Origin: an uncultured Caryophanales bacterium
GTDB lineage: Bacteria; Bacillota_I; Bacilli_A; RFN20; CAG-826
Length of the DNA stretch: 13,485 nucleotides
Reading direction: 5' to 3'
NCBI GenBank assembly: GCA_946410525.1
Contig: CAMKAQ010000006.1
Coordinates: forward strand, 1 to 13,485
Part shown: positions 1 to 7,642 of the stretch, piece after piece
Layout of the letters: each line of letters begins with the position of its first letter
How positions within the stretch are numbered: position 1 is the stretch's first letter
Made by a program: the position numbers and the translations under genes
The notes under the pieces: model-generated
Told to the model about the DNA's origin: nothing
The model's database searches: none
Seen by the model: only the letters and a program-made list of their open reading frames with translations

Positions 1-959
1 TGCATGTTGCCGGCAAAAACCTTGGTGAGACATGTGCCAATATCTTAAGCCAGACCTATGATTTGATGGTTGAGCTTAAACCTGAAGCAGTGCTTGTTTT
101 GGGCGACACCAATTCTTGTCTTTCTGCTATAAACGCAAAAAGACTTCATATCCCTCTCTTCCATATGGAAGCAGGTAACCGTTGCAAAGACGAATGCCTT
201 CCTGAAGAAACCAACAGAAGGATCGTCGACATCATAAGCGATGTGAACCTTCCATATTCTGAGGCTGCTAGACGTTATTTGATCGAATGTGGTATGCCAA
301 AAGAGAGAACCTATGTTACTGGTTCTCCTATGGCAGAAGTTCTCACAATGAACTTAGATAAGATCAAGAAGAGTAATGTTCTTGAACGCTTAGGTCTTAA
401 GAAGGATAACTACATTCTTTTATCTGCTCACAGAGAAGAGAACCTCGACAGTGAGAAGAACTTCAATAACTTGTTTAATGCTATAAACGCTTTGGCAAAA
501 AAATATGATATGCCAATCCTTTATTCCTGCCATCCAAGAAGCAAGAAGAAGCTTGAAGCCAGCGGATTCAAACTTGATCCAAGGGTTAGAGTCAACGAGC
601 CTTTAGGATTCAATGATTACAACAACCTTCAGATGAATGCTTTGGCGATTGTCTCTGACAGCGGAACCCTCCCTGAGGAATCTTCGTTCTATCTTTCAAT
701 TGGAAGCCCAATTGCTGCTGTTTGCATCAGAACTTCAACCGAAAGGCCTGAAGCGGTTGAAGCAGGGGATTTCATTGTTGCAGGCATCACTGAGAAAGAA
801 CTTCTTCAAGCCACTGACATGGCAATCGAGATGAAAAAACAGAATATCCTTGGCAAACCTTGCCCGGATTACACTGATACATGTGTTTCGATGAAGGTTG
901 TAAGGATTATCCAATCATATACGAATATCGTTAACAGAATGGTTTGGAGAAAAGAATAA
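1..959 (+). CDS. capG: CapG-type UDP-sugar C2-epimerase (UDP-FucNAc synthase), 5' partial
   Basis: Member of the non-hydrolysing UDP-GlcNAc 2-epimerase family, in the CapG/WbjD/FnlC branch. In that pathway the enzyme inverts C2 of UDP-N-acetyl-L-talosamine to give UDP-N-acetyl-L-fucosamine, a cytoplasmic precursor for capsule or O-antigen. The reading frame is open to the left edge (first full codon at position 3), so the true start lies upstream; the TTG at 63 and ATG at 66 are internal. About 319 residues are visible. Family motifs seen: LGDTNS at about nt 108, HMEAGNR at nt 162-182 (active-site region), a C-terminal nucleotide-binding loop SDSGTLPEES at about nt 654, and RTSTERPEA at about nt 729. 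The stop is 3 bases before capF, which performs the preceding step, so the two are almost certainly co-transcribed. The CapG branch rather than a generic WecB/MnaA is inferred from the capF neighbour and the HMEAGNR variant. Confidence 0.92.
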   Translation, partial: HVAGKNLGETCANILSQTYDLMVELKPEAVLVLGDTNSCLSAINAKRLHIPLFHMEAGNRCKDECLPEETNRRIVDIISDVNLPYSEAARRYLIECGMPKERTYVTGSPMAEVLTMNLDKIKKSNVLERLGLKKDNYILLSAHREENLDSEKNFNNLFNAINALAKKYDMPILYSCHPRSKKKLEASGFKLDPRVRVNEPLGFNDYNNLQMNALAIVSDSGTLPEESSFYLSIGSPIAAVCIRTSTERPEAVEAGDFIVAGITEKELLQATDMAIEMKKQNILGKPCPDYTDTCVSMKVVRIIQSYTNIVNRMVWRKE

Positions 960-962
960 AGT

Positions 963-2159
963 ATGAAGATACTTGTTACTGGCTCCAGAGGAATGGTTGG
1001 AACCGCTCTTGTAAACAATCTCAAAAACATTAGAGACGGCAAGAACAAAACGAGACCTAACATAAACATTGAAGAGATATATGAATATGACTTAGGTGAT
1101 GAGTCTAAGCTCGATGCCTTTTGCAAGGACTGTGATTTTGTTTTCAACCTAGCCGGAGTCAATAGGCCAACCAACCCTGAAGACTTCATGAAAGGGAATC
1201 GTGATTTCGCATCCATTCTTTTAGAGACTCTCAAGAAACATAACAATAAAGCGCCTATCATGCTTTCAAGTTCTATTCAGGCAACCCTTGCTGGGAGATT
1301 TGGAACAAGCGAATATGGCAAAAGCAAATTAGCAGGGGAAGAACTATTCTTCAAATATGGTGAAGAGAATGGCGTGAAAGTCTATGTGTATAGATTCCCG
1401 AATCTTATGGGCCATTCACGTCCTAAATACAACTCTGCTGTGTCCACTTTCTGCTGGGCTGTCGCTAACGATGAGGAATTTACCGTTAACGATAGAAGCA
1501 CAGAACTTGAATTGCTCTATATCGACGATTTAGTTGAAGGAATGTTTGATTTGCTCGAAGGCAAAGAGAAACACTGCGAGTTTGATGGTGTTGAAACAGT
1601 ATTAAAAGAAAATGGCAGATATTGCTGTGTCCCTGTTACCCATAAAGTGACATTAGGCGAGATTGTTGATTTGCTTCAGGAATTCAAAAAACAGCCTGTC
1701 ACATTAATGATGCCTAAGACGCCTGAAGGATCTTTTGCAAAGAAGCTTTTCTCACTCTATCTGTCTTATCTCCCAAAAGAGAAGTTTAAGTACGCTTTAA
1801 AGATGAATTGCGATGACAGAGGTTCTTTTACTGAGATGGTTCACACGCTTGATTGTGGCCAAGTCTCAGTCAATATCTCAAAGCCTGGTATCACCAAAGG
1901 CAACCATTGGCACAATTCCAAATGGGAACAGTTTATCGTCGTAAGCGGTCATGGCCTAATCCAAGAACGTAATATCAACACCGGTGAGTTCATTGAATTT
2001 GAAGTATCTGGTGAAAAGATTGAAGCAGTATATATGATTCCAGGATGGACTCATAACATTGTCAACTTATCCAAAACAGAGAATCTCGTCACAATCATGA
2101 CGTGTAACGAGATTTTTGACAGCAACCATCCTGACACTTTCTTTGAGTTCGTCAAATAG
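963..2159 (+). CDS. capF: CapF-like bifunctional SDR reductase / cupin epimerase
   Basis: Two-domain enzyme of the UDP-N-acetyl-L-fucosamine pathway. In characterised CapF/FnlB proteins the C-terminal cupin epimerises C3 of the CapE product and the N-terminal short-chain dehydrogenase domain reduces the 4-keto group with NADPH, giving UDP-TalNAc for CapG. Visible here are the Rossmann motif GSRGMVG (residues 7-13), a serine cluster at 102-104 and the catalytic YGKSK (Y118, K122). The cupin begins near residue 285; its metal ligands are H315, H317 and E322 in GNHWHNSKWEQ, plus H364 in GWTHN. Length is 398 residues, slightly longer than the roughly 370 of the Staphylococcus protein. The start follows the capG stop by 3 bases and has only a weak purine-rich ribosome site. 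The partner dehydratase capE is not in the window and is expected upstream. No terminator follows the gene. Confidence 0.92.
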   Translation: MKILVTGSRGMVGTALVNNLKNIRDGKNKTRPNINIEEIYEYDLGDESKLDAFCKDCDFVFNLAGVNRPTNPEDFMKGNRDFASILLETLKKHNNKAPIMLSSSIQATLAGRFGTSEYGKSKLAGEELFFKYGEENGVKVYVYRFPNLMGHSRPKYNSAVSTFCWAVANDEEFTVNDRSTELELLYIDDLVEGMFDLLEGKEKHCEFDGVETVLKENGRYCCVPVTHKVTLGEIVDLLQEFKKQPVTLMMPKTPEGSFAKKLFSLYLSYLPKEKFKYALKMNCDDRGSFTEMVHTLDCGQVSVNISKPGITKGNHWHNSKWEQFIVVSGHGLIQERNINTGEFIEFEVSGEKIEAVYMIPGWTHNIVNLSKTENLVTIMTCNEIFDSNHPDTFFEFVK

Positions 2160-2161
2160 TG

Positions 2162-2167
2162 TAGAAT
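2162..2167 (+). promoter_or_regulatory. Possible -10 box of a leaderless promoter for the MBL gene
   Basis: TAGAAT lies just after the capF stop and only 6 bases before the ATG at 2174, where no ribosome-binding site is evident. That spacing would put the transcription start at or next to the start codon. No good -35 is visible, so the site is weakly supported. Read-through from capGF is also possible. Confidence 0.3.
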
Positions 2168-2173
2168 CAGGCT

Positions 2174-3487
2174 ATGTATTTTGATTTCATGCTGACTGAT
2201 ACGTTTTCCGACGACGTAGTTCCAGGTTTCTTTGATTTGATCTTCGTTTTTGTGTCAGAAATAGAAGAAAACTCATTTTTTATGGATGAGTTCTTTGTAA
2301 ACGAACACGAATACGCCCTTTTCGCTAAAAGTCTTAAAACTGTCGAAGGGGAATTAACAGGACACCATCCTTACGATTATGAGTATCGAAGCGCAAGGAT
2401 TGAAAAGGAAGCTTTTATCAAATATTTTCATTTTGGTTCCGAGGAAAGGTCGATTGATGAGCTGAATGTCCGCCTTAAAAACGTAGCTATCCATCGCTTT
2501 GAATCGCTCGGAAAAGCAGTCGATTTAGAATACAAGGACAGAATAATCGTCAATGATTATTTTGATGAGCGTAAGTACATTTTCGAAAAGACTAATGAAA
2601 GATTCGACTTTTCTTTTCCGGGTCTCGATAAGCCTAAGGAATCGGTTATTTTTAGAATGTATAACGTTGGACAAGCTAATATGTCTGCTCTTTTCGTTGG
2701 CGAAAAAGATTTTCCCGAAATAATATTTGATCTCGGCGAAAAGAAGAGATGTAATGAGGCAATCGATTTGTTACAAAACAGATTGCCATTATCGGGTTCT
2801 GGTGAAACCACTACGATTGTGATTTCCCATTATCATGACGATCACATCAAAATGGCGAAATATATCCCTCAGAGAGGTCGTTCTTTGCGATTCATCTGCC
2901 CTCAATTGCTTCACAGTTTGGACTTCAACAAGCCAAACATTCAGACGCTCCTTGACCTAATAAGCAATAACGGATATTCGGCATGCTTTTTCCCAAACGA
3001 CAGTATTAAGAACCCAATCAAAAAACGGTTTGTAACGTTTTTGCAAGGCTCTAAAGTAAAGAGAGATAGCAATCAAAACGAAAGCGAGAATTCCCATGGC
3101 TTAATAACTCTTTTAACTATAAATGGAAAAAAGGTGTTGATTCCTGGGGATGCTCTTTACGGAGATATTTTCACCCGCTTAAATTCGCCACTAAAGCCTG
3201 ATTATGTTTTGATACCTCATCATGCTTGCGAATACAACGGCCCCATTAATCCAAAAATAATTGATTTATCTAAGTTAAAAGAGTCGTTTACTTTCTGCGG
3301 TCCTCACAGCGGACACCACCATCCAAACAAAACCCATTTCGATCAATATTTGGTCAATGATGCAAAGGCTATTCGTTTGGCCAATCCTAGCAAACCCTTT
3401 CCAATTGTTTTTGACGGCAAAGCTCAAATCGTTGACGAATATTATCTAATAAGTTTTGCTTCTCACTATGATTGGAAATTGAGATAA
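2174..3487 (+). CDS. Metallo-beta-lactamase-fold protein, ComEC-C-terminal-like
   Basis: A 437-residue soluble protein. The first 155 residues are an acidic, aromatic-rich region that I do not recognise. Residues 158-400 show a metallo-beta-lactamase fold of the type that ends ComEC/Rec2 proteins: strand YNVGQANMS (163-171), the metal motif SHYHDDH (H219, H221, D223, H224), the NSHGLITLL segment (307-314), PGDA with bridging D326, and LIPHHAC with H349/H350. A histidine-rich GPHSGHHHP follows at 376-384. All expected metal ligands are present, so a hydrolase, perhaps acting on nucleic acid or phosphodiester bonds, is plausible; the substrate is unknown. There is no ComEC membrane part, so a DNA-uptake role is unlikely. 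The gene starts 14 bases after capF and lacks an obvious ribosome site. Its AT content is higher than that of capF (one sampled line about 33% GC), suggesting separate acquisition. Stand-alone proteins of this kind occur in defence and accessory regions, but a defence role here is inference. Confidence 0.82.
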   Translation: MYFDFMLTDTFSDDVVPGFFDLIFVFVSEIEENSFFMDEFFVNEHEYALFAKSLKTVEGELTGHHPYDYEYRSARIEKEAFIKYFHFGSEERSIDELNVRLKNVAIHRFESLGKAVDLEYKDRIIVNDYFDERKYIFEKTNERFDFSFPGLDKPKESVIFRMYNVGQANMSALFVGEKDFPEIIFDLGEKKRCNEAIDLLQNRLPLSGSGETTTIVISHYHDDHIKMAKYIPQRGRSLRFICPQLLHSLDFNKPNIQTLLDLISNNGYSACFFPNDSIKNPIKKRFVTFLQGSKVKRDSNQNESENSHGLITLLTINGKKVLIPGDALYGDIFTRLNSPLKPDYVLIPHHACEYNGPINPKIIDLSKLKESFTFCGPHSGHHHPNKTHFDQYLVNDAKAIRLANPSKPFPIVFDGKAQIVDEYYLISFASHYDWKLR

Positions 3488-3543
3488 CCCTTTGCAAAAC
3501 AAGCAAACGCTGTCTAGTTCTAACGCAATCTTTCAATTCGTAG

Positions 3544-3549
3544 CATAAT
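3544..3549 (+). promoter_or_regulatory. -10-like box before the truncated tocopherol-cyclase-like copy
   Basis: CATAAT sits exactly 8 bases before the ATG of the remnant at 3558. The intact copy has GATAAT, also exactly 8 bases before its ATG (7629-7634). An ATCTTTCAATT-like stretch further up (3528-3538) resembles 7601-7611, so the duplicated segment may include the promoter. Confidence 0.35.
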
Positions 3550-3557
3550 AACCCTAG

Positions 3558-3649
3558 ATGAAGAAGAATAGGTTCTTCGGTAAATACTACAAGTTCATCA
3601 GTGATGATTCTTCTTTTCTTTTGCGGTGATAATAAGAACCGCTAACGAA
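3558..3649 (+). pseudogene. 5' remnant of a tocopherol-cyclase-like gene (second copy at 7643)
   Basis: These 92 bases align with the first 93 bases of the intact gene at 7643. By hand alignment there are about 8 substitutions and one missing T, and 45 bases are identical (3573-3617 against 7658-7702). Most substitutions are synonymous (Lys, Asn, Arg, Ala, Val and Ile codons), so the copy diverged while still coding. The lost T in the TTTT run near 3617 shifts the frame and gives a TGA at 3627-3629 after 23 codons. If the shift is corrected, the peptide continues as in the intact protein to residue 31 (NE) and then meets another TGA, where similarity ends abruptly. It is therefore both frameshifted and truncated, lacking about 88% of the gene. 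Confidence 0.85.
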
Positions 3650-3890
3650 TGATTTGGCGATTGCGAGCGTACAAACGCTATTGAACCGGTTTAAGTATTT
3701 GGTTGATATAACTTCAATCCCAAACAGTATCGGGAGTAGAAGAACTGACAAAAGTAATACGAGAGGGGATGATAGCGTCCTTTTTCTTATCCCAATCAAC
3801 AATTGTTCGTTGGATCTAATTGGCTTTCCCAGAGAATGTCTGATAAAAGAAATAAAGTCCAGTTTTATCAAGTAAGATATAATCAGTATC
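3650..3890. other. Intergenic stretch without a convincing gene
   Basis: This is the remainder of a 403-base gap between the MBL gene and the Nudix-like gene. It has no similarity to the rest of the tocopherol-cyclase-like gene. On the minus strand an open frame (about 3587-4000) contains a very hydrophobic stretch, but it overlaps the start of the next gene and the remnant copy and has no visible ribosome site. It may be decayed DNA. The last bases hold the promoter of the next gene. Confidence 0.5.
3878..3883 (+). promoter_or_regulatory. Consensus -10 box (TATAAT), leaderless arrangement
   Basis: A perfect TATAAT ends 7 bases before the ATG at 3891. With a normal 6-8 base distance to the transcription start, the message would begin at the start codon. 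No Shine-Dalgarno sequence is present and no clear -35 is seen at 16-18 bases upstream. Confidence 0.5.
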
Positions 3891-5276
3891 ATGAAACCAT
3901 ACAAAGAACATAAAACATTCAAGAAGATCGTTAAGTTTTCAGAGAAGAATCGGGGCGCGTACGCTTTAGTGTGCTTGCTCGTTCTTTTGGCGATAATCAT
4001 CTACCGAGTGGTGGATGGCATTCAAAGCGAAGGTGGCTTTGACTTCAAAACGTTCATTCTCTCGCTCATAGATTTGAAGGTATTTGTAGCCGTCATCCTT
4101 GCTTTTGTTTTGACCGGTGTTGCGAACTTATTAGGTGGGTTATTCTCTCCTAAGGTAGAGGATATGATGAAACTGACCACCAACTACGATTCCTTGGTGA
4201 AGAAGTATGAACATTTCTCCAAATTGGTTGAATACACAAATAGCAGTGAGAGCGATTATCTCACTGGGAGAAAACACACAACTTCTCAAGCGACCAATTA
4301 CAAAAACGATAAATATAACAGCATTGAAGATGCATATGTGTTTCCAACCGTAATACTGACATCGTTAAAGAACAAAAACACCAATATCGTTTTTGACGAT
4401 AAAGAAGAAAACGCCTACAAGCAGCCTGATTGGATCAAGAAGCACAGCGATGAGCTCTTTGCCGCGCATAGCCATTCAGAAAAATATAACAGCCAAATGC
4501 TTAGGGTCAGTGATTTCACGTATGACAAAAAGACCGCGACAATATATTTGTCAAAGACGACTTATTTGGATTCGCTTATCGCTAATAGAGCTTGCGACTA
4601 TGAAATCAATGGTGTCAGCGTTAGAGAAGTATACGAACCAGGACCTGTGCTCCATTCTTTAAAAGACTCACAGCTCTCGAACCACTTAGGCTTTAACGGA
4701 ATGGTTGAAACAAGCGACCATAAATTCATCTTCATCAAAAGACATAACAAAGTGTCCATTGCCAAGAACACGTGGCAGACCTCAATCGGAGCGTCTTTAA
4801 AAACCAAATACGCTTTAAATGAAAAACAGACAGTGGATACCTCTAGCATCGAGAACGCGATGATCGAGGAGATGATTACAGAATTCAATCTCAAGAATCT
4901 AAAGGATCGTGAAACAAAAGAATCTGAAATGAGGAAGACTTTTTCCTTCAAAGAGAATGTCCTTTATTTCTACAGAGACTTATTGGAATGTGGCAAGCCA
5001 CAGCTGATGTTCCTTTTTAAGTTGCCGGTTAGCAGCGATGAGTTAGTAGAAGCGTTCACGAGTGGACTCAAGACCGCAAAAAAGAACAAAGACACATTTA
5101 ACTTATATTGCGATGTCGATGGACATAATCTTTTACTCATCGACAGGGAAGACATGAAGAAACTGTATCTCACACCTGATGGTTTTGCTTATAAGAAGAA
5201 ATTCTACAAATCGGTTCCTAGTGCAGTGGCGACCATAAGGATGCTTATTTCTTATCTCAATGGGGAGACACTTTGA
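3891..5276 (+). CDS. Two-TM membrane protein with degenerate Nudix-like domain
   Basis: A 461-residue protein. Two hydrophobic helices (about residues 22-40 and 63-85) lie near the N-terminus, followed by a predicted cytoplasmic part. Residues 264-400 recall a Nudix hydrolase: a strand with LGFNGMVETSDHKFIFIKR (266-284), a glycine at 300 in TSIGASLKTKYA, then ENAMIEEMITEFNL (321-334) where the Nudix box helix should be. Against the consensus REUxEExGU, the arginine, the first of the paired glutamates and the glycine are replaced (EEMITEFNL), and the G300-to-helix spacing is longer than usual. The fold may be kept with altered or no catalysis, perhaps as a nucleotide sensor. This assignment is tentative. 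Residues 90-260 are not recognised. Codon use and GC resemble the polysaccharide genes (one sampled line about 47% GC), unlike the MBL and KAP genes on either side. The gene has its own promoter and its own terminator (5332-5375), so it is probably monocistronic. Confidence 0.7.
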   Translation: MKPYKEHKTFKKIVKFSEKNRGAYALVCLLVLLAIIIYRVVDGIQSEGGFDFKTFILSLIDLKVFVAVILAFVLTGVANLLGGLFSPKVEDMMKLTTNYDSLVKKYEHFSKLVEYTNSSESDYLTGRKHTTSQATNYKNDKYNSIEDAYVFPTVILTSLKNKNTNIVFDDKEENAYKQPDWIKKHSDELFAAHSHSEKYNSQMLRVSDFTYDKKTATIYLSKTTYLDSLIANRACDYEINGVSVREVYEPGPVLHSLKDSQLSNHLGFNGMVETSDHKFIFIKRHNKVSIAKNTWQTSIGASLKTKYALNEKQTVDTSSIENAMIEEMITEFNLKNLKDRETKESEMRKTFSFKENVLYFYRDLLECGKPQLMFLFKLPVSSDELVEAFTSGLKTAKKNKDTFNLYCDVDGHNLLLIDREDMKKLYLTPDGFAYKKKFYKSVPSAVATIRMLISYLNGETL

Positions 5277-5331
5277 ACCGCAAAGGCAGTGTGCTAAACA
5301 AGTAGTGTTTTTAGATACGAAATCAATTATT

Positions 5332-5375
5332 GAAGCGGTGGTCCTGAGGATATTCGAAGGAGACCGCTTCTTTTT
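5332..5375 (+). terminator. Rho-independent terminator after the Nudix-like gene
   Basis: Stem GAAGCGGT (5332-5339) pairs with ACCGCTTC (5363-5370) and is followed directly by five T. The loop region can extend the stem (TCCT at 5342-5345 with AGGA at 5358-5361). It lies 55 bases after the stop and separates this gene from the KAP gene. Confidence 0.85.
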
Positions 5376-5447
5376 ATACGTTTTGAAGGTTTTTTCTGTG
5401 AAACCTATTGAATCGCGAAAGACAAATATGCAAATATTGTAAAGGTT

Positions 5448-5461
5448 TGCTTTTCAAAGCA
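5448..5461. promoter_or_regulatory. Perfect palindrome upstream of the KAP NTPase gene
   Basis: TGCTTT-TC-AAAGCA is a 6+6 inverted repeat ending 4 bases before a -10-like TATATT. Its position between the -35 and -10 regions fits a repressor site. A short hairpin followed by ATTTTT could alternatively act as a weak terminator. A direct repeat of CAAATAT (5423-5429, 5431-5437) lies just upstream. Confidence 0.35.
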
Positions 5462-5465
5462 TTTT

Positions 5466-5471
5466 TATATT
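5466..5471 (+). promoter_or_regulatory. -10-like box for the KAP NTPase gene
   Basis: TATATT lies 31 bases before the chosen ATG at 5503, leaving a short leader with a ribosome site. No consensus -35 is apparent at the right spacing. Confidence 0.35.
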
Positions 5472-5490
5472 ACGTTTGGGTTGTGCCAAA

Positions 5491-5496
5491 AGAGGT
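5491..5496 (+). promoter_or_regulatory. Ribosome-binding site fixing the KAP gene start
   Basis: AGAGGT ends 6 bases before the ATG at 5503. This favours 5503 over the in-frame TTG at 5476, which has no comparable site and lies almost on the putative -10. Confidence 0.65.
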
Positions 5497-5502
5497 ATCT
5501 TC

Positions 5503-7581
5503 ATGTCTTATCCTTATTTCCGATTTTATTCGAAAACAATAATTAACCAATGTGAGAGCCTTGAACAAGAACTAAATTCTTTTCTAAAGATAAAACGCGA
5601 AAACAATTATTATAAACGCTGGCTATTTAGATTTTTTTACTACGTATCTAGGCCTTTTAGGTTTTTATATAGAACCTTTCTCGCTTTTATTAATTGGTTC
5701 ATTTCATTAATTAAGAAAGCTTTTAGGATGATGCTTTTGTTGCCTCCAAAAGAAAAACAACTAGATAGGGATGATCCCAATGGAAATGTTTTGTTAATAA
5801 AAGGTGAATGGGGCGTTGGAAAAACCTATTTAGTTGATCGCTACTTCAAGTCCAATTTGCAAGCCAGAGAAAGGTACAATCCAGTTTTTATCGATCTCTT
5901 TGGTCTTTCTTCAATAGATGAATTAAACAAAAAAGTAGTAAAAGGGATATCCTTCAGCAAAACGAAAAAGAAGGAAAAGACAATTAAGATTTATGCTAAA
6001 GCAACTATTGAGAACAAGTTTTCTGGTTTAGCAGCTTCTCTAGAAATTGGGATAGCTTTATCGAAGAAAATCGAGAAGATAAGAAACTACAATGATTTTG
6101 TAGAGAATCAGAATGCTATCTATAAGAAATGTCGATACAGGCACATCAAAGAGCCAGTAATAATCCTCGACGATATCGAAAGGAAGAACAAAGAATTATC
6201 CTTGGAATCGATTCTTGGGTTTGTCGATATTTTTAAAAAGCAAGGAATAAAAACGATACTGATTGCCAACGCAACTCAGTTAGAACTTCAAGAGGAAGAG
6301 ATGTATCACTTGCTTGACCGAGTGGCAGATAGGACTTGTTTCATTTATGACATCAAGAATTCTATCGATGACTTTATTGAGTATTTTCAGGTTGAAAGAC
6401 GTCTTGAATTAGGAAAACCGATTGACCACATTTTTAGCAAAGAAGCTGCTCGAATTCTGATTTTAAAGGATTTGACAAGCAATCTTAGAACATTTAAAAG
6501 ATTTGCAGGAATATTAGTCGATTTCGATAGAGATTTTGATTACCCAGACAGGCCTCTATTAAACATGATTTTGTTGTGCCTAATTAGCCAATGCGAAGGG
6601 AAGTATTTGTTCAATGATTTAATATCCTCAAAAACCGAGGAACACATGAAGTTGCTAAAGACGCAAGGGGAAGATAAGAGTTACTCCGCTGCCTATAACG
6701 AAATGCTGGAAAAGTATTCTCATTTGAAGAACGATAGATTCCAAACCTTTTATCTCCAAGCGGCCGATGTTCTCGAAAGATTCAAAGTATTTAAAGGCGA
6801 TAAAGGCCGAGGCTTTGTGAATACTGTATATGACTGTTTGTACAAAGGGACTATTGAGGATTTGAGAAAGAGTTCTTTTAAGTTTCAGCTCTGCCCTTTG
6901 CAAAACGTCATCGAGAATCGGGGCGAAGCGGGTGTTCCTAAAAACGGTTTCAAAACAGCCAATTCTTTTGCCTCTTTTGTCGAAGGTTGTATTCATAACA
7001 AAGGGGTTAGCAAGTTTTATCTTCTTCTGTTTGTCTGCCAAACATGTGATTACAATCACTTTAAAGAAACTGAAAAAACCGTTAACAAGCATCTGAAATC
7101 ATTTTCGGACGATTTAATTAAAGAAGCCATTAGAGAGTACGTCTTGTCTGGTTGGGAGTATGAGACTCATTACTTGCGCTACGTCCAACCAAAGGATTCA
7201 GGCATTTTTTCTTCTAAAGATTTCTTAAAAGGGTTTTTCGAAGGAATTGCTCCCTTTATTAATGAAAACCTACGCAGGATAAGCATCGAAGAACGATTGA
7301 ATGTTCTCTATAGAATTGAGGATATTTTCCAAGTCCATGACGCATCTATGATCGATGCTTGTTATATGGGTATCAAAGATAAATTCTATGAAGACATCAT
7401 TAGTTTTAATAAAGGTGAATTTGTTGACAATCTGACATCTATATTGTCTAGGCGAGGTAACGAGATTAAGGAAAGGGTCTTGAATATCGTTGGGAGATTA
7501 GAAAGAACAGGCAGGATAAGCAATATTCATATTCATTTCGACGATTTCAACCTTGACTCTTTCATGGTTCATGCTGGTTAG
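5503..7581 (+). CDS. KAP-family P-loop NTPase
   Basis: A 692-residue protein. Residues 95-115 hold a Walker A of the KAP form, GEWGVGKT (101-108). Walker B is PVIILDDIER (218-227), with the D223-D224 pair. A sensor-1-like LIANATQ follows at 253-259, and NLRTFKRF (327-334) matches the arginine-bearing motif that KAP NTPases carry after the core. An aromatic and basic hydrophobic stretch at 38-82 (WLFRFFYYVSR, then FLAFINWFISLI) precedes the NTPase core and probably anchors the protein at the membrane; KAP proteins are often membrane-associated. The C-terminal 350 residues are helical-looking and not recognised. Some KAP proteins, such as PifA of the F plasmid, exclude phages, so defence is possible but not shown here. 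The gene is AT-rich (one sampled line about 35% GC) and lies alone between a terminator and the tocopherol-cyclase-like gene. The start was chosen from the ribosome site at 5491-5496. Confidence 0.87.
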   Translation: MSYPYFRFYSKTIINQCESLEQELNSFLKIKRENNYYKRWLFRFFYYVSRPFRFLYRTFLAFINWFISLIKKAFRMMLLLPPKEKQLDRDDPNGNVLLIKGEWGVGKTYLVDRYFKSNLQARERYNPVFIDLFGLSSIDELNKKVVKGISFSKTKKKEKTIKIYAKATIENKFSGLAASLEIGIALSKKIEKIRNYNDFVENQNAIYKKCRYRHIKEPVIILDDIERKNKELSLESILGFVDIFKKQGIKTILIANATQLELQEEEMYHLLDRVADRTCFIYDIKNSIDDFIEYFQVERRLELGKPIDHIFSKEAARILILKDLTSNLRTFKRFAGILVDFDRDFDYPDRPLLNMILLCLISQCEGKYLFNDLISSKTEEHMKLLKTQGEDKSYSAAYNEMLEKYSHLKNDRFQTFYLQAADVLERFKVFKGDKGRGFVNTVYDCLYKGTIEDLRKSSFKFQLCPLQNVIENRGEAGVPKNGFKTANSFASFVEGCIHNKGVSKFYLLLFVCQTCDYNHFKETEKTVNKHLKSFSDDLIKEAIREYVLSGWEYETHYLRYVQPKDSGIFSSKDFLKGFFEGIAPFINENLRRISIEERLNVLYRIEDIFQVHDASMIDACYMGIKDKFYEDIISFNKGEFVDNLTSILSRRGNEIKERVLNIVGRLERTGRISNIHIHFDDFNLDSFMVHAG

Positions 7582-7628
7582 AGCTTTTGTTAATAATCAG
7601 ATCTATTCAATTTGTCGTTTTCTCCTAC

Positions 7629-7634
7629 GATAAT
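7629..7634 (+). promoter_or_regulatory. -10-like box of the tocopherol-cyclase-like gene, leaderless arrangement
   Basis: GATAAT ends 8 bases before the ATG at 7643, and there is no Shine-Dalgarno sequence. The same spacing and the same ATAATA core occur before the truncated copy at 3558. A weak TTCAAT lies 17 bases upstream (7606-7611). Confidence 0.4.
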
Positions 7635-7642
7635 AGTTTTAT

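Noticed and set aside
869..1261. Minus-strand 130-codon frame opposite capG/capF
   Set aside because: It overlaps two well-supported genes, lacks a ribosome site and resembles no family.
3587..4000. Minus-strand 137-codon hydrophobic frame in the gap before the Nudix-like gene
   Set aside because: It crosses the remnant copy and the start of the next gene and has no ribosome site. The hydrophobicity may be chance, so it is reported only as an undefined stretch.
5423..5437. CRISPR-like direct repeat (two CAAATAT units)
   Set aside because: There are only two 7-base units, 8 bases apart, with no spacers and no cas genes.
5260..5442. 60-codon plus-strand frame after the Nudix-like gene
   Set aside because: It overlaps the end of that gene and runs straight through its terminator.
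5476..5502. TTG start for the KAP gene at 5476
   Set aside because: No ribosome site precedes it and it lies 4 bases after the -10-like box. The ATG at 5503 has AGAGGT at the right distance.
2174..7581. MBL, Nudix-like and KAP genes as one defence operon
   Set aside because: They do not form one transcription unit: separate promoters, a terminator between the Nudix-like and KAP genes, a 403-base gap after the MBL gene, and different base composition. Any joint function is unproven.
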